Positions 1 through 10,781 of a DNA stretch of 64,000 nt are shown in pieces. Position 1 is the first letter of the stretch; every line of letters begins with the position of its first letter. The notes under the pieces are model-generated. The model was not told where the DNA came from. It ran no database searches and saw only the letters and a program-made list of their open reading frames with translations. The stretch comes from Pseudopithomyces maydicus (taxonomy: Eukaryota > Ascomycota > Dothideomycetes > Pleosporales > Didymosphaeriaceae): positions 2,480,001-2,544,000 of the forward strand of contig JANTUC010000001.1 of the NCBI GenBank assembly GCA_026873275.1. The letters are read 5' to 3'. A program made the translations under genes and the position numbers.

Positions 1-1546
1 TCCGACCCATCTGGGACAGCTTTGTCAGCAAGTCGGACGGGCTTTCCTCCTTAGCCGCAGCTGACCGCTCCGGTGGCCGATCTTCCAGCGCGCCATTGGC
101 TACCTGAACCTCTGCACCGACGGAGCGGTTCAGCTTGATGTGAATGCGGCCATCGTTGGTGACGGAGCCGTAGCGTGGTAAGACGTTGATCTTTGCACCT
201 CCCTCAGTGCGGATATCGATGTCGTATGCAGGATCGCGAGCGAGTTGGTGCTGGGCATACCGTTCCGAAATGCCCTGGTGATCGTCGACCGTGACGAAGC
301 CCGCAACACCAAGTTTGGCAGCCTTTTCCCTGGCTGCCAAGCGCGACTCAACGACACGAGCCTTCACCGGTGCATGCTCGCTTTGAGGACCGAGCACAGG
401 ATGGTTCGCCAAGTAGGCATTGGTGCGAAGGTAGCCCAGTCCAGCCGAAGGATGGGTGGAAAGAGGTGCAACGTCGTCATCGAAGCGGTACTTTGTGAGT
501 TCTCCCGGGTTGGCCTCTTGCGAGTAGGTGAGATCTTTGAGCTTGATGGACGGAATGCGAAGGAAAGGTACAATGAGGCGCTGAACTAAGGTGGATTGGA
601 GAGGGTTGACGGCAGCTTCACTGCGGAGCTTGTTGATGTGTGCGTCGATTTGGTCTTCGGAGATGTTGGACCACTCTTTGTGTTTCTCAGCTAGATAATC
701 TTCGCTTTCCTGCTTTTTGAGGTGCAACTCAAGCTCTGCCTCGTTATCAGGCATGTCCTTGTTCTTGTCGGCACTCGCCCGGGCCTTGTATATCTCCGTC
801 TTGACATAATGACGGAGGTACTCATTGAACTCTTTCTTCCGGGAGGATAATTCTTTCGTGATGTACTTGGTGAACTCGTCGGCGCTCATCCCGGGTACCC
901 ATGGGCCTTCGTGCTTCCAGCGGCGAGCGTTGTGGCGAGCCACGCGAGCCTTGTCGTCGTCCTTGGGCGGCACGTAGGGAGTCCAGACATGATCGGATGG
1001 GGATGCCTTCTTCTTGTCGACATTGTTCAAGGCGCTTTCCTTTATAGATTGAAGAAGCTTGCCAGCCTCGTCCAGCCCCCGGTCCACCTCGTACGAAGTC
1101 ACGTCGGACCAACGCTCAAATGCACCTGCAACCGACGTTCCCGCTATCTGGTCCCGCATGGCAGCCATACCCCTGAGCATGGGTATCGAGAGCTCCTCGA
1201 ACTTCTGTCGTGTCCGTACATGGTCTGCCGCCGAGTCGAAATCGGTGATGTGTTCGATGGTGTCCAGCTGCTTCACCTTGACCACGGGGCTGCTTGTCTG
1301 CACCAGGCGTGATCGCGACGGCAAGGGTCTCTTCAGACCCCAATCGCCACGTGCCAAAGACTTTGGCGTAGTCGCAATGGCCTGATGCGTGGGATAAGGG
1401 AGCGTTGCCGTGTCGGAAGCTTTGGTGGTGCCGGCGGCGAAGGCATCGCCAACCTGGGGTCGTGGGAGGGGGTTTGGGAGGGAAAACAGGCGCGAATTGC
1501 GCAGCAGATTAGCTGTAGGCGACAGACTCTGCCGTCGGAGGGCCAT
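1..1546 (-). CDS. MRP51: Mitochondrial small-subunit ribosomal protein Mrp51 (bS1m family), 3' end outside window
   Basis: Structural protein of the mitochondrial 37S ribosomal subunit. In yeast, Mrp51 is needed for translation of mitochondrial mRNAs through their leaders. The minus strand is open without an intron from the ATG at 1546 to the window edge (about 515 codons seen, stop not reached). The N-terminus carries the family signature SPTANLLRNSRLFSLP followed by YPTHQAIATTPKSLARGDWG and LKRPLPSRSR, then a DTIEHITDFDSAADH segment at about residues 95-110. This order is diagnostic of fungal Mrp51. The basic N-terminus fits mitochondrial import. The ATG was chosen because the signature begins about seven residues after it. 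The family assignment is by recognition of these motifs; no search was run. Confidence 0.88.
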   Translation of the reverse strand, partial: MALRRQSLSPTANLLRNSRLFSLPNPLPRPQVGDAFAAGTTKASDTATLPYPTHQAIATTPKSLARGDWGLKRPLPSRSRLVQTSSPVVKVKQLDTIEHITDFDSAADHVRTRQKFEELSIPMLRGMAAMRDQIAGTSVAGAFERWSDVTSYEVDRGLDEAGKLLQSIKESALNNVDKKKASPSDHVWTPYVPPKDDDKARVARHNARRWKHEGPWVPGMSADEFTKYITKELSSRKKEFNEYLRHYVKTEIYKARASADKNKDMPDNEAELELHLKKQESEDYLAEKHKEWSNISEDQIDAHINKLRSEAAVNPLQSTLVQRLIVPFLRIPSIKLKDLTYSQEANPGELTKYRFDDDVAPLSTHPSAGLGYLRTNAYLANHPVLGPQSEHAPVKARVVESRLAAREKAAKLGVAGFVTVDDHQGISERYAQHQLARDPAYDIDIRTEGGAKINVLPRYGSVTNDGRIHIKLNRSVGAEVQVANGALEDRPPERSAAAKEESPSDLLTKLSQMGR

Positions 1547-2052
1547 GGCGATGCGACAGCCGCGGACGGGGCAGCAATGGCGGCTGAAGTGTGCACTGAG
1601 ACGGGCGCTCGTCGCGATACAAAGTTCGAGCATCACCTCCGCGGCGAAACGTCTTGCCGGCTTGGCGTGCATCGACATGGGCCGGGGTCTCGCTATCCAG
1701 CCCTGGAGCACCCGTGGACGGACCCTTGGAGTGGACAGCATCATGTCACATGAGATTGATTTGATTCGAGTATGTCTAGCTATTGAGTACATGTCGACCA
1801 TGCGTGGTCGTGGTCCTTCAGCATGCTATTGCAGCCGGCATCTTGTTCTACGTCCCCCTGGCGCTGAGTCTGCTGTTCGAGACCCTTCCGCTATCGCATC
1901 ACTACTGTTCGAAGCTGGCGGCGGTGCTTCCGGCCCCCGGGGCACGTCGCATCACGCTCATGCTGGCACCCCGCCGCTGCATGTCATTGCATGACCTTCG
2001 CATGCACGGTATGCTCCATAGAATGATTTTCCTGGCAATAGCACACCAATCT
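1547..2052. other. Intergenic: MRP51 5' region and RTR1 3' region
   Basis: No supported gene lies in these 506 bp between two head-to-tail minus-strand genes. It must contain the MRP51 promoter and the RTR1-like 3' UTR. The overlapping ORFs here have no recognisable protein features. Confidence 0.5.
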
Positions 2053-2961
2053 TCAGCCCGGTATATGTCGGTCCCAATCCTGTGCATCGTCCTCGTCGTC
2101 GCTGGTTTTTGCCTGCCCCGCCTCGCGTTCGGCCTTGGGCACATGTCCTTCGATGGCCATGTGCGATGCTCCCGAGCCCTGCTGTGGCAAGGAAGGCGGC
2201 ACTGGCGGAAAGCTGGCGACGCGCTCCTTGATCTTGTCCTGTATGAGGTCCTTGTTGGCTTTGCTCAGTCGACCGGGCTTCTCGCCGCGCTCTATAGCAA
2301 GGTCTGCAAGCGCATCGTCGCGGGCTGCCCACGCCGCCGCAGCTTCTTCCTCTTCGGTGGGCCGCGATGGCGCTGGGGCGGTCTCCTTCTTCAAGCGTAG
2401 CGGCAGGGCCTTGTGCTGTTCCTCGGTGTTCTCCACCATGAGCTCGATCTCGCCCACGTAGCCGCCCTGTCGCAGCCAGGCGGGCTCTTCGTTCAGTTGG
2501 ACCTTGACGAAGAGGGCCCGCTTGGCGCAGTCGTCGGAGCACCACACCTCCAGCTGCTTCCGGTCTACGATCTGCACGCCCTTGGACGTCTCGACGAAAT
2601 GCTTCTTTGCTGCCGACGGGGCCTTGCCCTTTGGGCGGGGACACAAGGCGTAGCCGCACCGGCCGGCGAGGTTGCGCTCCTCGATCAGGCCGTCGTAGTC
2701 GGAGGGCTGGAAGGGAACGACGGCGTCGCGGAAGCGCTGGGCGTCGGCGGCAGACGGGCGGGTCGAGTCGGCATCGCTGGCGGTGGGAAAGTCCAGCAGG
2801 TCCCAGACGGCGCGCACAATGTCGGCCTCGACGCGCTTGCGCTGCTGCAGCACGTTGGCATGGTGGACGGCCGTCTGCAGGTTGCGCTGGTTGGCGGCGC
2901 GCTGTGTGGGCGGGTCGTCTGCGGAAGCGGCGGGCTGCTTGAGGATCGACTTGGGCGGCAT
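2053..2961 (-). CDS. RTR1: RNA polymerase II CTD phosphatase, Rtr1/RPAP2 family
   Basis: Atypical phosphatase that removes Ser5 phosphate from the C-terminal domain of the largest RNA polymerase II subunit and assists polymerase assembly and import. The single-exon product is 302 aa. The zinc-finger core is visible as C102-x4-C107 (RCGYALCPRPK) and C141-x3-C145 (WCSDDCAKRALFVKVQLNEEPAW), the Rtr1/RPAP2 signature. The C-terminal half is Ala/Glu-rich and acidic. The frame is open further upstream (to about 3270), but MPPKSILKQP at 2961 is the family-like start; the upstream part is arginine/glycine-rich and probably leader. The gene is divergent from the BBC1-like gene, with 423 bp between the starts. 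Active-site details of this family are debated, so catalysis is inferred from the family. Confidence 0.87.
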   Translation of the reverse strand: MPPKSILKQPAASADDPPTQRAANQRNLQTAVHHANVLQQRKRVEADIVRAVWDLLDFPTASDADSTRPSAADAQRFRDAVVPFQPSDYDGLIEERNLAGRCGYALCPRPKGKAPSAAKKHFVETSKGVQIVDRKQLEVWCSDDCAKRALFVKVQLNEEPAWLRQGGYVGEIELMVENTEEQHKALPLRLKKETAPAPSRPTEEEEAAAAWAARDDALADLAIERGEKPGRLSKANKDLIQDKIKERVASFPPVPPSLPQQGSGASHMAIEGHVPKAEREAGQAKTSDDEDDAQDWDRHIPG

Positions 2962-3384
2962 GGCGCTGCGTGTGGGCGGCCGTGTGAAGGGCAGGGCGGG
3001 TGAGTGGGCGATGATGATGGAGGCGGCGGGTCCAGTGGAGCTGGTCGCCAAGCTGCATTCAGGCTGCGCGGGGCGCCTTCGATCGTGGCTGCGCATGACG
3101 GAGCCTCCCCAGCACCACCACCGAGCATCCGCTCTGCAAGCCTTTGATTCTGCTTCCCGCACGCATGGGCAGCTCCAGCGACTGGTAAGAGATCCCCTCC
3201 GCCCCCCGCCTCCCTCCCCCTCCCGCCGTCCACCGTCCCCCTGCCCGCCTCGCATTGGCATGCCTCCCACTTACGGCCGCCTGGCATAGCAGCCTGTAGA
3301 CAGTCTCACCCACCCTTCTCTGTTGCTCTGCGCATCTCCATAGCAAGCCCGCCTGCCGCCGCTCCCTCTGCGGTCGTCTCCGCG
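2962..3384. promoter_or_regulatory. Divergent promoter region, RTR1 / BBC1-like
   Basis: This 423-bp interval separates two outward-facing ATGs and must hold both promoters. It contains pyrimidine-rich runs (about 3190-3250) typical of fungal promoters. No TATA box is evident. Confidence 0.5.
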
Positions 3385-6300
3385 ATGCCGCACTTCAAGG
3401 TCAAGGCCGTGTACGAGTACTCGTCGCCCCATGACGACGATCTGCACTTCTCCGAGGGCCAGATCATAACCGTGACCGAGGAGGAGGACGATGCTTGGTA
3501 CGTGGGCGAGTTTGTCGATGGCAATGGCACCAAGCACGAGGGCCTCTTTCCCAAGAACTTCGTCGAGAAGTACGAGCCCGTAGCACCGCCACGGCCCAGT
3601 CGTGCACCGAAACAGCCATCATTGGGGCCTCCCCAGACCGAGGCAGCGCCTCCTCCGCCCCAGGTAGCGCCCCAGGAAGCTGCTCCTCTCCCTCGCGAGG
3701 AACCGGAGCCTCCCAAGCCGCTGCCACCGCCTGTCCAGATACCCGACCAGGCCAAGTCGGACCCTTCGCCCTTGTCGCCAGTTTCGGCGAAGAGCATCAA
3801 GTCTCCAGAAACACACCAAGAGCCGCCTGCAGCTCCAAGGCCCGTTCCGGTCGAGCCCGCCGCCGCCGCCGTCGCTCCACCGGTCAAAAAGGCACCTCCG
3901 CCAATTGCAAAGAAGACAGACGCATTTCGTGACCGGCTGGCCATGTTCAACCAAGGCACTGCCGCCCCACAACCCTTCAGGCCTGCTGGCGCACCCACCA
4001 ACTTCATCAAGAAGCCCTTCGTGGCGCCTCCTCCAAGCCGTAACGCCTTCGTGCCCCCACCCCGTGAAGCCCCGCAAGTGAAGAGCTACCGCCGTGACGA
4101 GGACCCTGAAATTGCCGAACGCCGCGCACAGGATCAGGAGAATGCTGACCGCGCGGGGCTCTCTGTTCAGAGCCCTACTGCTGGAACTGAAGCTGAAGAA
4201 GAGGAGCAGCCGAAGGTTTTGAGTCTCAAGGAACGGATGGCTTTGCTGCAGAAGCAACAGCAGGAACAAGCGGAGCGAGCTGCCGCCTCGCACAAGGAAA
4301 AGCCCAAGAGGCCTCCGGTCAAGAAACGGACCGAGTCGCATGAAGCTCGAGGAGAAGAGAACGAGGGACATTCGCTTGAAAAGGTGACTAGCGGCGAACA
4401 GAGAGAGCGCGGTTCCATGGATAATACTCGCCCACCACGTTCTTCCCACGGTATCAAGTCTCCTGACTTGCAAGTCGGTCGTGAACCTTTGAGTGACGCC
4501 AACGACGCAGACCAATCGGGTGCTGGCGAGACAGAAGATGCCGAAGGCACTTCGACCAGCGTCGAAGAAGACGACGAGCATGCTAGGCACAAAGCTGCGC
4601 CAAGAGCACCGGCTGCACCTGCCAAAGAGCCTGATGTTGGTGATGAACAGGATGTCGAGGAGCGTGAGGAAGAGGACGAGGAGGAGGACGAAGTGGATGC
4701 CGAGACTCGGAGGAAACAAGAACTGCGAGAGCGCATGGCGCGTTTGGGTGGCGGCTTTAATCCCATGATGCCCGGCATGAATCCATTTGGTGCTCCCATG
4801 GGCGGTTTACCTCCAAAAAGAAAAAGGCTCCCGAGAAGAGGTCGACCGAGGAGAGCGAGCACTCACCCGTTCCACAGCAACGCATCCCCATGTTCCCGGG
4901 TATGTTGCCTGTGAAGAGTCCTGAGTCTGAGAACAAGCAGCTCCAGGTGGAGAAAGAGGACGATGAGTCCCACCCCATCACCGGCACGCATGAGCCCGAG
5001 GAGGTTCCCGATGTCGAGGACGTCACATCCCGACACTTGCAGCGGACTCCAACTGCAGAACAGCTGCCTCCGGCTCCTTCTGAGAGTAAGTTTCTGATTC
5101 CTCGTAAACCTATCGATAGTTGTTGTGTCCATCATACTCTCGGCGTTTTGCAGTTGTCGTCTTCCGAGACTGTCTCGAAGACGTATGTCGCTTCTGATAG
5201 ACACTCGGAATACGTTATGACCGTTAGCGTCTGTAGTATGTTTGAAAGAATCTGCGAATCTCGTCCATGTCGCATAGATCGCTTGTTGACAGTATTTCAG
5301 GGCGACCTCTTCCACCTTCTGTTCCTACTGGCGAACATGTCGGGGACCGTGGGGCAGCTCCACCTGTACCTCTATCATGTTAGTAACTAACTCAAATTTG
5401 GCTGGCAAGAGGTGACTGATAGACTTAGCTCGGCCTGTGCCTCCTCAACCCCCAATTCGTTCGCCCAGCCCTGGTTCTGAGTCTGGTGATGAAATCTCAG
5501 ATGCACCTCCAGCCCAATTGGCGGCTTCACCCAAAACGCCATCCGCTGTGCCAGTATCTAAACGAAGCTCATACCTTGCTTCCGATGAGATGTCTGGGGA
5601 CTCTCCCGATAAGCGTGCAATGCCACCACTTCCCATGGGAAGTCCCCCGTTTTCTCCTAGTGGAGCCGGTCGCCCACCCCCACCTCCTCCTCCAACAGGT
5701 GCGCCACCATCTCGCCAGCATACCATGGATAGCATTGTGAGAAAGGTCGATCGGGAGGGTGAAACAGATTACGAAGGTGACTATGACACTGACATCGCAT
5801 CTGGTGCTACCCATAAGGATGCACTGAAGTCACACGCTCGGGAGCCTAGTGTCGACGATAGCACACTGGCCGGTGACGATACTCCTGTTCGTTCGCCAAT
5901 TACGCCGTCGGCTCCTCCACCTTTCCCTCCATCTCTTCCTCGGGCTGTGCCACCTCCACCTCCACAACCGGCCCCCAGGACATCGATGGATGCACCGCGT
6001 GGAGCCCCACCATTGCCCCCGGTTCCTCCCCCGACTCGCGACGTGCAAGATGATGAAGATTATGACCCGTATAAGTATACTGCTTCGCCCCCACGGGCCG
6101 CACCACCTCCTGCACCTCGAGCTGCACCGCCGCTCCCACAAGGTCGTCCACCACCCCCTTCGGCACCTCCAATGCCGCCGCCAATTCCTCCTACTCTCCA
6201 ACAGAATGTTGAATCGGAAGACGAGGACGATTTGTATGCCCCACCTCCGAGGAAATCGCACGATCGTCCTCCGCCACCGCCGCCGCAAGCACCCCCACCA

Positions 6301-7242
6301 CAGCATGCACCACTGCCCCCTCCCGTAGACCGGACAGCTCCTGTACCTCCACATGATCGTGCTGTACCACCTCCACCACCGCAGGAGTCATCTCTGCCGC
6401 GGCCTTCAATGGGTCGAAAATCCTTGGACGCCAATCGGACAATGCAGGGTGGTCGTGCTTCGATGGACCAGCCACGTCCATCAGCCAGCCAGGAATTCAT
6501 CGCAAGTGATATCGATCTTGGTGCATCGAGCCATTGGTGGACCCAACCCAACATGCCACCGCCTTCTGTGCAGGGACGAAAGGACATTCTTTACGACATG
6601 GATGAGACGAGGTCCGGTAATTCTGTTGAGAAGGCTGTCTTTGTCTTGTACATGGACTACTCACAGACCATAATTACAGCGCGCTTCCAGGCTAATGACG
6701 TGTCAAATGTGCAGCTAGAGCAGCGACATGACCCGCCGCCTGCGCGTCTGCGACAAGATCAGCTCGAGGCCGCGCACGACCAGTATGGCTTACGCATCGC
6801 TAAAGATGTAGAGTCGAAGCAGAATACTGTCGTCGGGAACGGTACCCCTCATGGTCTTATCGATGAGCTTCTCCGCCCTTACAAGGATGCACTGAAGCCG
6901 GTTGGCACGCGTGCCTTTGGCGCACTGGTCTACGCGAACCTAGCGAACGCGAGCACTCAGCAGTATGACGAGATCCGCCCTGGCGATATCGTTAGTCTGA
7001 GGAATGCGAAGTTCCAGGGTAAACATGGTGCCATGCACGCGAAGTACAGTGTTGATGTTGGGAAGCCGGATCATGTGGGCGTTGTGGTTGAGTGGGATGG
7101 CAAGAAGAGGAAGGTGCGAGTTTGGGAGCAGGGAAGAGAGAGCAAGAAAGTCAAGCCGGAAAGCTTCCGCATGGAAGATTTGCGGTCTGGCGAGGTCCGA
7201 GTTTGGCGTGTAATGGGCAGGAGCTGGGTGGGATGGAGCTAG
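3385..7242 (+). CDS. BBC1: Bbc1/Mti1-like SH3 protein of cortical actin patches, with one apparent frameshift
   Basis: Endocytic adaptor that in yeast binds type-I myosin and Las17/WASP and restrains Arp2/3-driven actin assembly. Exons are 3385-5085, 5301-5378 and 5429-7242, with introns of 215 nt (phase 1) and 50 nt. The N-terminal SH3 domain spans residues 1-60 (ALYDY-like VKAVYEYSS, WYVGEF, GLFPKNFVEKY). A long Pro-rich, acidic, coiled-coil-prone middle follows. The last 190 residues form the AIM3/BBC1 C-terminal domain (SHWWTQ, VFVLYMDYSQTI, RPGDIVSLRNAKFQGKHG, KPDHVGVVVEWDG). Exon 1 changes frame at the A5GA5 run at 4815-4825. One extra A restores a continuous frame of about 1197 aa, and the phase then fits the next intron. 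Both halves are clearly coding, so an assembly undercall is likelier than loss of function. The 215-nt intron may hide an alternative short exon. Confidence 0.82.
4815..4825 (+). other. Apparent -1 frameshift at A5GA5 in the BBC1-like gene
   Basis: Upstream reading gives GGLPPKRKRL followed by frame-foreign residues to a stop at 4914. The frame obtained by adding one A gives KKAPEKRSTEESEHSPVPQQ, which continues to the next splice donor. No GT-AG intron of normal size fits here. Confidence 0.75.
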
Positions 7243-7478
7243 ATGAAGTGAACCGTTCGTGAAGTGAGTCCGAGAGCGCCGAAGAAAGGTAAAGATAGCG
7301 GTGAGGTGAAGCCAGTGTAGTCATAGGTAGTCTTGGCGCAAGTGTATACAGATTTCGTGCCTGAAGTACAACATTACAACTCGCTCGCATCTTGACCTCT
7401 GGTGATCATCTTCGTCGTCCTCGTACCAAATTATTATACAAAGCCCTAGTACAACCCAAATTTACCAACGGCACCGCA

Positions 7479-7869
7479 ATGATGTCTACTCATGCTGCCG
7501 CCGCCAAAGTTCCTCGTGGCGTGTCTGCCACCATCTCTCACGAGATGCCTCTGCCTGCCTGGATGGTATGTAACACCATGTTTTCATAACCCTCGTGCAG
7601 TCCAACACTATACCTCCAGCCGCCTTACTCTAGAACGCTCGACAGAGGGGTGGGTAGCTGTAATGAGCTTACTGTATCGACAACACACCACTTCCAGCTA
7701 CACTCCACTCCAATTTCCGAATAGCCTGCTAACTCATAATTTACAGGCACTTCATCCTAGATATCAGCAGGAGCTGAAGAGCGCCATTTGGAACGGCGAT
7801 ACCGGTATGTCCTCACGATTCTGTGCTCGAATCTACCCGCTAATCGTCTACCTAGCTCGGGCCGGGTGA
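7479..7869 (+). CDS. Small spliced hypothetical protein, about 52 aa
   Basis: Function unknown. Proposed exons are 7479-7565, 7747-7804 and 7856-7869, giving MMSTHAAAAKVPRGVSATIS then HEMPLPAWM, ALHPRYQQELKSAIWNGDT and ARAG before the stop. Splice signals are good: donor GTATGT at both introns, and a GCTAAC branch 13 nt or so before the acceptor of intron 1 (181 nt). The second intron is 51 nt and phase 1. The stretch HPRYQQELKSAIWNGDT looks coding rather than random. No domain, signal peptide or membrane segment is visible. The first intron is long enough to hold another exon, so the model is tentative. Confidence 0.4.
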
Positions 7870-10015
7870 CTGTCCTCTCTCTTCGTGAAGCCCGCTTTTG
7901 GCGGCACGCCGATTCCGAAAGCAATCGACCTTGAATGATTGTTTACGGTGTGGATGAATTCGTGGGCGGTTTGGGAGGCGGGTTCGCAGTGAGGAGGGTT
8001 CGGAGTGCCTAAGGTATTTAGTCGGGGCGGGGATATCTGGCTTTGGGGGTTGGGGGTTAGTACAGGTACTGAAATAAGATAATGCAATGGGAAATTTGTA
8101 TCGTGAGAAAGTATACGTGCGTGATGCCTGGACGAATTTGGATTGAATCTATTAAGTAGAGAGAATGTATAAATTCGGTGCGAGTTTCACTAGACCAATC
8201 TAAGAATGGGTATTCTGGGAAAGATAGATAGTATTGAGGCTTTATATATACATCTTTACTCCTTTGTTCTCTATTTATAGACTCGGAGATGCAGTAATCT
8301 ATATATCGCTTGTTTCACGAGTCCAGCACATTATTCCCTTGAACATAAGAAGATTTCTGCCTCTTCTTGAGCATTGTACGATATCCCGAATCAGGAGTTG
8401 TATCCTTATCACTTTGCTATCTTGACTTTTATATATTCCTTATAATCTTTTTCGGAAGAAACTAAAGTATCAACTTAGCGTAATCGCTATACCCCTATCA
8501 TGAGGTACATATATGGTAGAGTGGTGGATTTATTTCTCGAGTGTAATGCTAAGCATTTCGTCGTTATCGGAGGTAAATAAGAAGTTGGCGCCACTCAATC
8601 CTTTCTAGGGAGCCTTAGTGATATATATCACTTGTCAGCTAGAAATTATCGCTTTGATACAAGTAGAATTAGCAACACTCTCTATATTTTCCCTTTTTCG
8701 AGCGACAAAATACTCGAGCAAGTCCACAAGTCGAATAGCTGTGTAGGAAGTCAAGATTGAACCAAGACATTCTGTGGCTCACGGAAGCACTTATTTACTT
8801 CCAGCGTTGGCCATAGGTGCACTTTACTTGACAGTATGCCGCAATTTATATTGGTTTGTGATCGGCTACTGCGGCTCTAATCTTAGTGAAGTGGCTTCAG
8901 TAGAATGTTTATGATTATGGATGTTCCTAATTAATAAGACACAAGAAAGTTATGTGTTACAGTACCTATAAAAGAAACATAGCCGGAAGCTTGTTCATAA
9001 TAAATAGAGGCGGTTTCGAGAGGAAAGTGTCTGCGCACTGTTATCCGCTATCAATAGCCATTACTGCGGCTCGTATCTCTGAATTCCCTTCCAATTACTT
9101 TTAGACAAGTAGAGCCTGTGGGAGATGCGGGAGACGATATCGTTGTCAAGTATTTAATCTAAAGGAAGTAGTGACTCGCGCTGGTGAACCTCTTCAAAGC
9201 CTAGTATAAGCTGAATCATCGTGGCCTGCGGAAATTCATAGTATTTAGCCTCGAACTTCGAGTAAAAACAGCAAGAAGAACCGACAACATCTTTAAAACC
9301 CAGATTAAGGTATATTTTTAAGTATGGCCACCCTAGAGAGAGGTATCGAAAACAGACCCGCATAGAGGGCTTGAGACAGGAAAATAAAGAGAGGTCCAGA
9401 GTGCGAGAAGAACCAATGAAACAGCTTAGAAGGGACCACCTAAGTCCCGCGAGCAGGAGTGTCTTGTGTTGGTTAGAGAACGGACGCTGTAGGATAATGT
9501 TGAATACCTTACGAAGAGGTTCGACTTATACACTATGCTATGCATAAGCTTCCGTTTAAAGATGTAGTAGGTATCTGCAAGAGATGAAGATTAGTTTAAC
9601 TAAAGCTTATAACTCTAATTGCTTAACGATTAAGCTATGAGAGCACCATTAGATTGGGGCTTGAGACACGCTCCGAGGGCATGTATGTATAGATTAGGTA
9701 GGTAGCTAACGATAATAGCATCAGAAGTGGTTCCGTGCTGTGTGAAAAGTGTTCACCTCTCTGTGACATGTTTCTAATATCTCTTCACCAAGAGGAAATG
9801 GTGAGTGAGTTGTTTTGGCAAGGGCAGAGGGCAGTATGCCCACACTAGCGCCCCTTCCTAAACTGGCACTCTCCTAGGACACTATATCTTTCTCTCACCT
9901 CCTGCTTCTCATCTTCCCACAAACTAAAAACCACTCTCTCCTGCGATTTCTGCACCATCAAGCACCCTCCTTCCTTCGAGACTGCACTTGCACCTGCATC
10001 TGCACCAACACCCAC
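7870..10015. other. AT-rich gene-free block
   Basis: About 2.1 kb without a convincing gene. From about 8100 to 9750 the sequence is rich in TATATA, TAAT and AT runs on both strands, and its ORFs are short and unlike any family I know. It could be a repeat-induced-mutation relic or plain spacer; no terminal repeats or transposase motifs were seen. Confidence 0.45.
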
Positions 10016-10054
10016 AACCGCAACCGCAACCGCAACCGCAACCGCAGTAGCAGT

Positions 10055-10099
<45 letters not shown>

Positions 10100-10140
10100 C
10101 ACAGCAGCCGCAGCAGCCACAACAACAACAGCAGCAGCAA
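10016..10140 (+). repeat. Compound microsatellite (CAACCG)n then (CAG)n in a gene leader
   Basis: About five CAACCG units (10016-10045) run into GCAGTA units. A near-pure CAG tract follows (about 10050-10096), then interrupted CAG/CAA triplets that stop two bases before the ATG at 10143. The tract therefore lies in the expected 5' leader of the next gene. Confidence 0.85.
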
Positions 10141-10142
10141 CA

Positions 10143-10481
10143 ATGTCCGACCTGTACTGGTCGTGCAGTGAGGGAGAAGTCGACTACGGCTTCGACGACG
10201 TCGAGCCGGAGGGTAAAACCTCCGGCGACAAGGACCAAGAAAAGCCCACGAAAGTGGCACACAAGGCGGCTCCGGCCAAGAAACCCGTCAAGGTCGCGAA
10301 GAAAAGCGACAGAAACAAGGTTGCGGGACGCAACATGCTCACTTTGCGCAAGTACGACTTGCACTGGATGGCGGGGGCCTATCACAGGGCCACCCGCAAG
10401 GGGGAGGACGAGAAGGAGAAGAAGAAGGAGGAGGAGAAGGAGAAGGAGAAGGAGAAGAAGGAGGAGGAGGCGAGGAAGTGA
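10143..10481 (+). CDS. Lysine/glutamate-rich small hypothetical protein
   Basis: Unrecognised 112-aa single-exon product. It has three parts. The acidic N-terminus (MSDLYWSCSEGEVDYGFDDV) suggests a short interaction motif. The basic Ala/Lys/Pro-rich middle contains NKVAGRNMLTLRKYDLHWMAG. The C-terminus, from about residue 85, is almost pure Lys/Glu and would form a charged single helix or coiled coil. The Lys-rich composition suggests a nuclear or nucleic-acid-associated protein, but that is a guess. The start is the first ATG after the CAG-rich leader. Purine-rich sequence continues past the stop codon. Confidence 0.5.
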   Translation: MSDLYWSCSEGEVDYGFDDVEPEGKTSGDKDQEKPTKVAHKAAPAKKPVKVAKKSDRNKVAGRNMLTLRKYDLHWMAGAYHRATRKGEDEKEKKKEEEKEKEKEKKEEEARK

Positions 10482-10781
10482 GAGGTGGTGGAGTGGTTGG
10501 TGGGGGGATAGGGAGGGGAGAGTATCGGGGCGGAGGTGGTAGTTTGGGCGGGTTCGGAGGGGTTTACGGGTTCTGTCTTGCTTTCTTTTTGTTTTGAGTT
10601 CTGTATTATAGCTGGTTCTGGGGAAGGTAATGGCAGTAGATTGACAATTTCTTCCTCTTCTCAGTTCTGATTGATATTCGTGTATACCTCATGATTGAAA
10701 AGATATTTCCCAGTGTTTACCCACTCAGAATTGCAACCATTTTGCAACCATCTGCCCCATGTGCAGTTCCCTAGCCTCTGC
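10482..10781. other. Convergent intergenic spacer with imperfect direct repeats
   Basis: About 300 bp between convergent gene ends. It carries ACTCAGAATTGCAACCA at 10723-10739 and a one-mismatch copy at 10784-10800 that overlaps the end of the regulator gene, plus a partial TTTGCAACCA at 10741-10750. No gene is seen. Confidence 0.55.

Noticed and set aside
59..1400. Several ORFs of 60-130 codons on both strands at the left edge
   Set aside because: The continuous minus frame encoding Mrp51 explains the region.
2413..3289. Long plus-strand ORFs opposite RTR1
   Set aside because: They are antisense shadows of a GC-rich gene; the minus frame carries the zinc-finger core.
9590..9660. tRNA-like stretch with GCTTAACGATTAAGC
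   Set aside because: No B-box consensus and no cloverleaf could be drawn; probably an AT-rich palindrome.
9845..10385. Minus-strand poly-Cys, poly-Leu and poly-Ala ORFs
   Set aside because: These are translations of the CAG microsatellite, not proteins.
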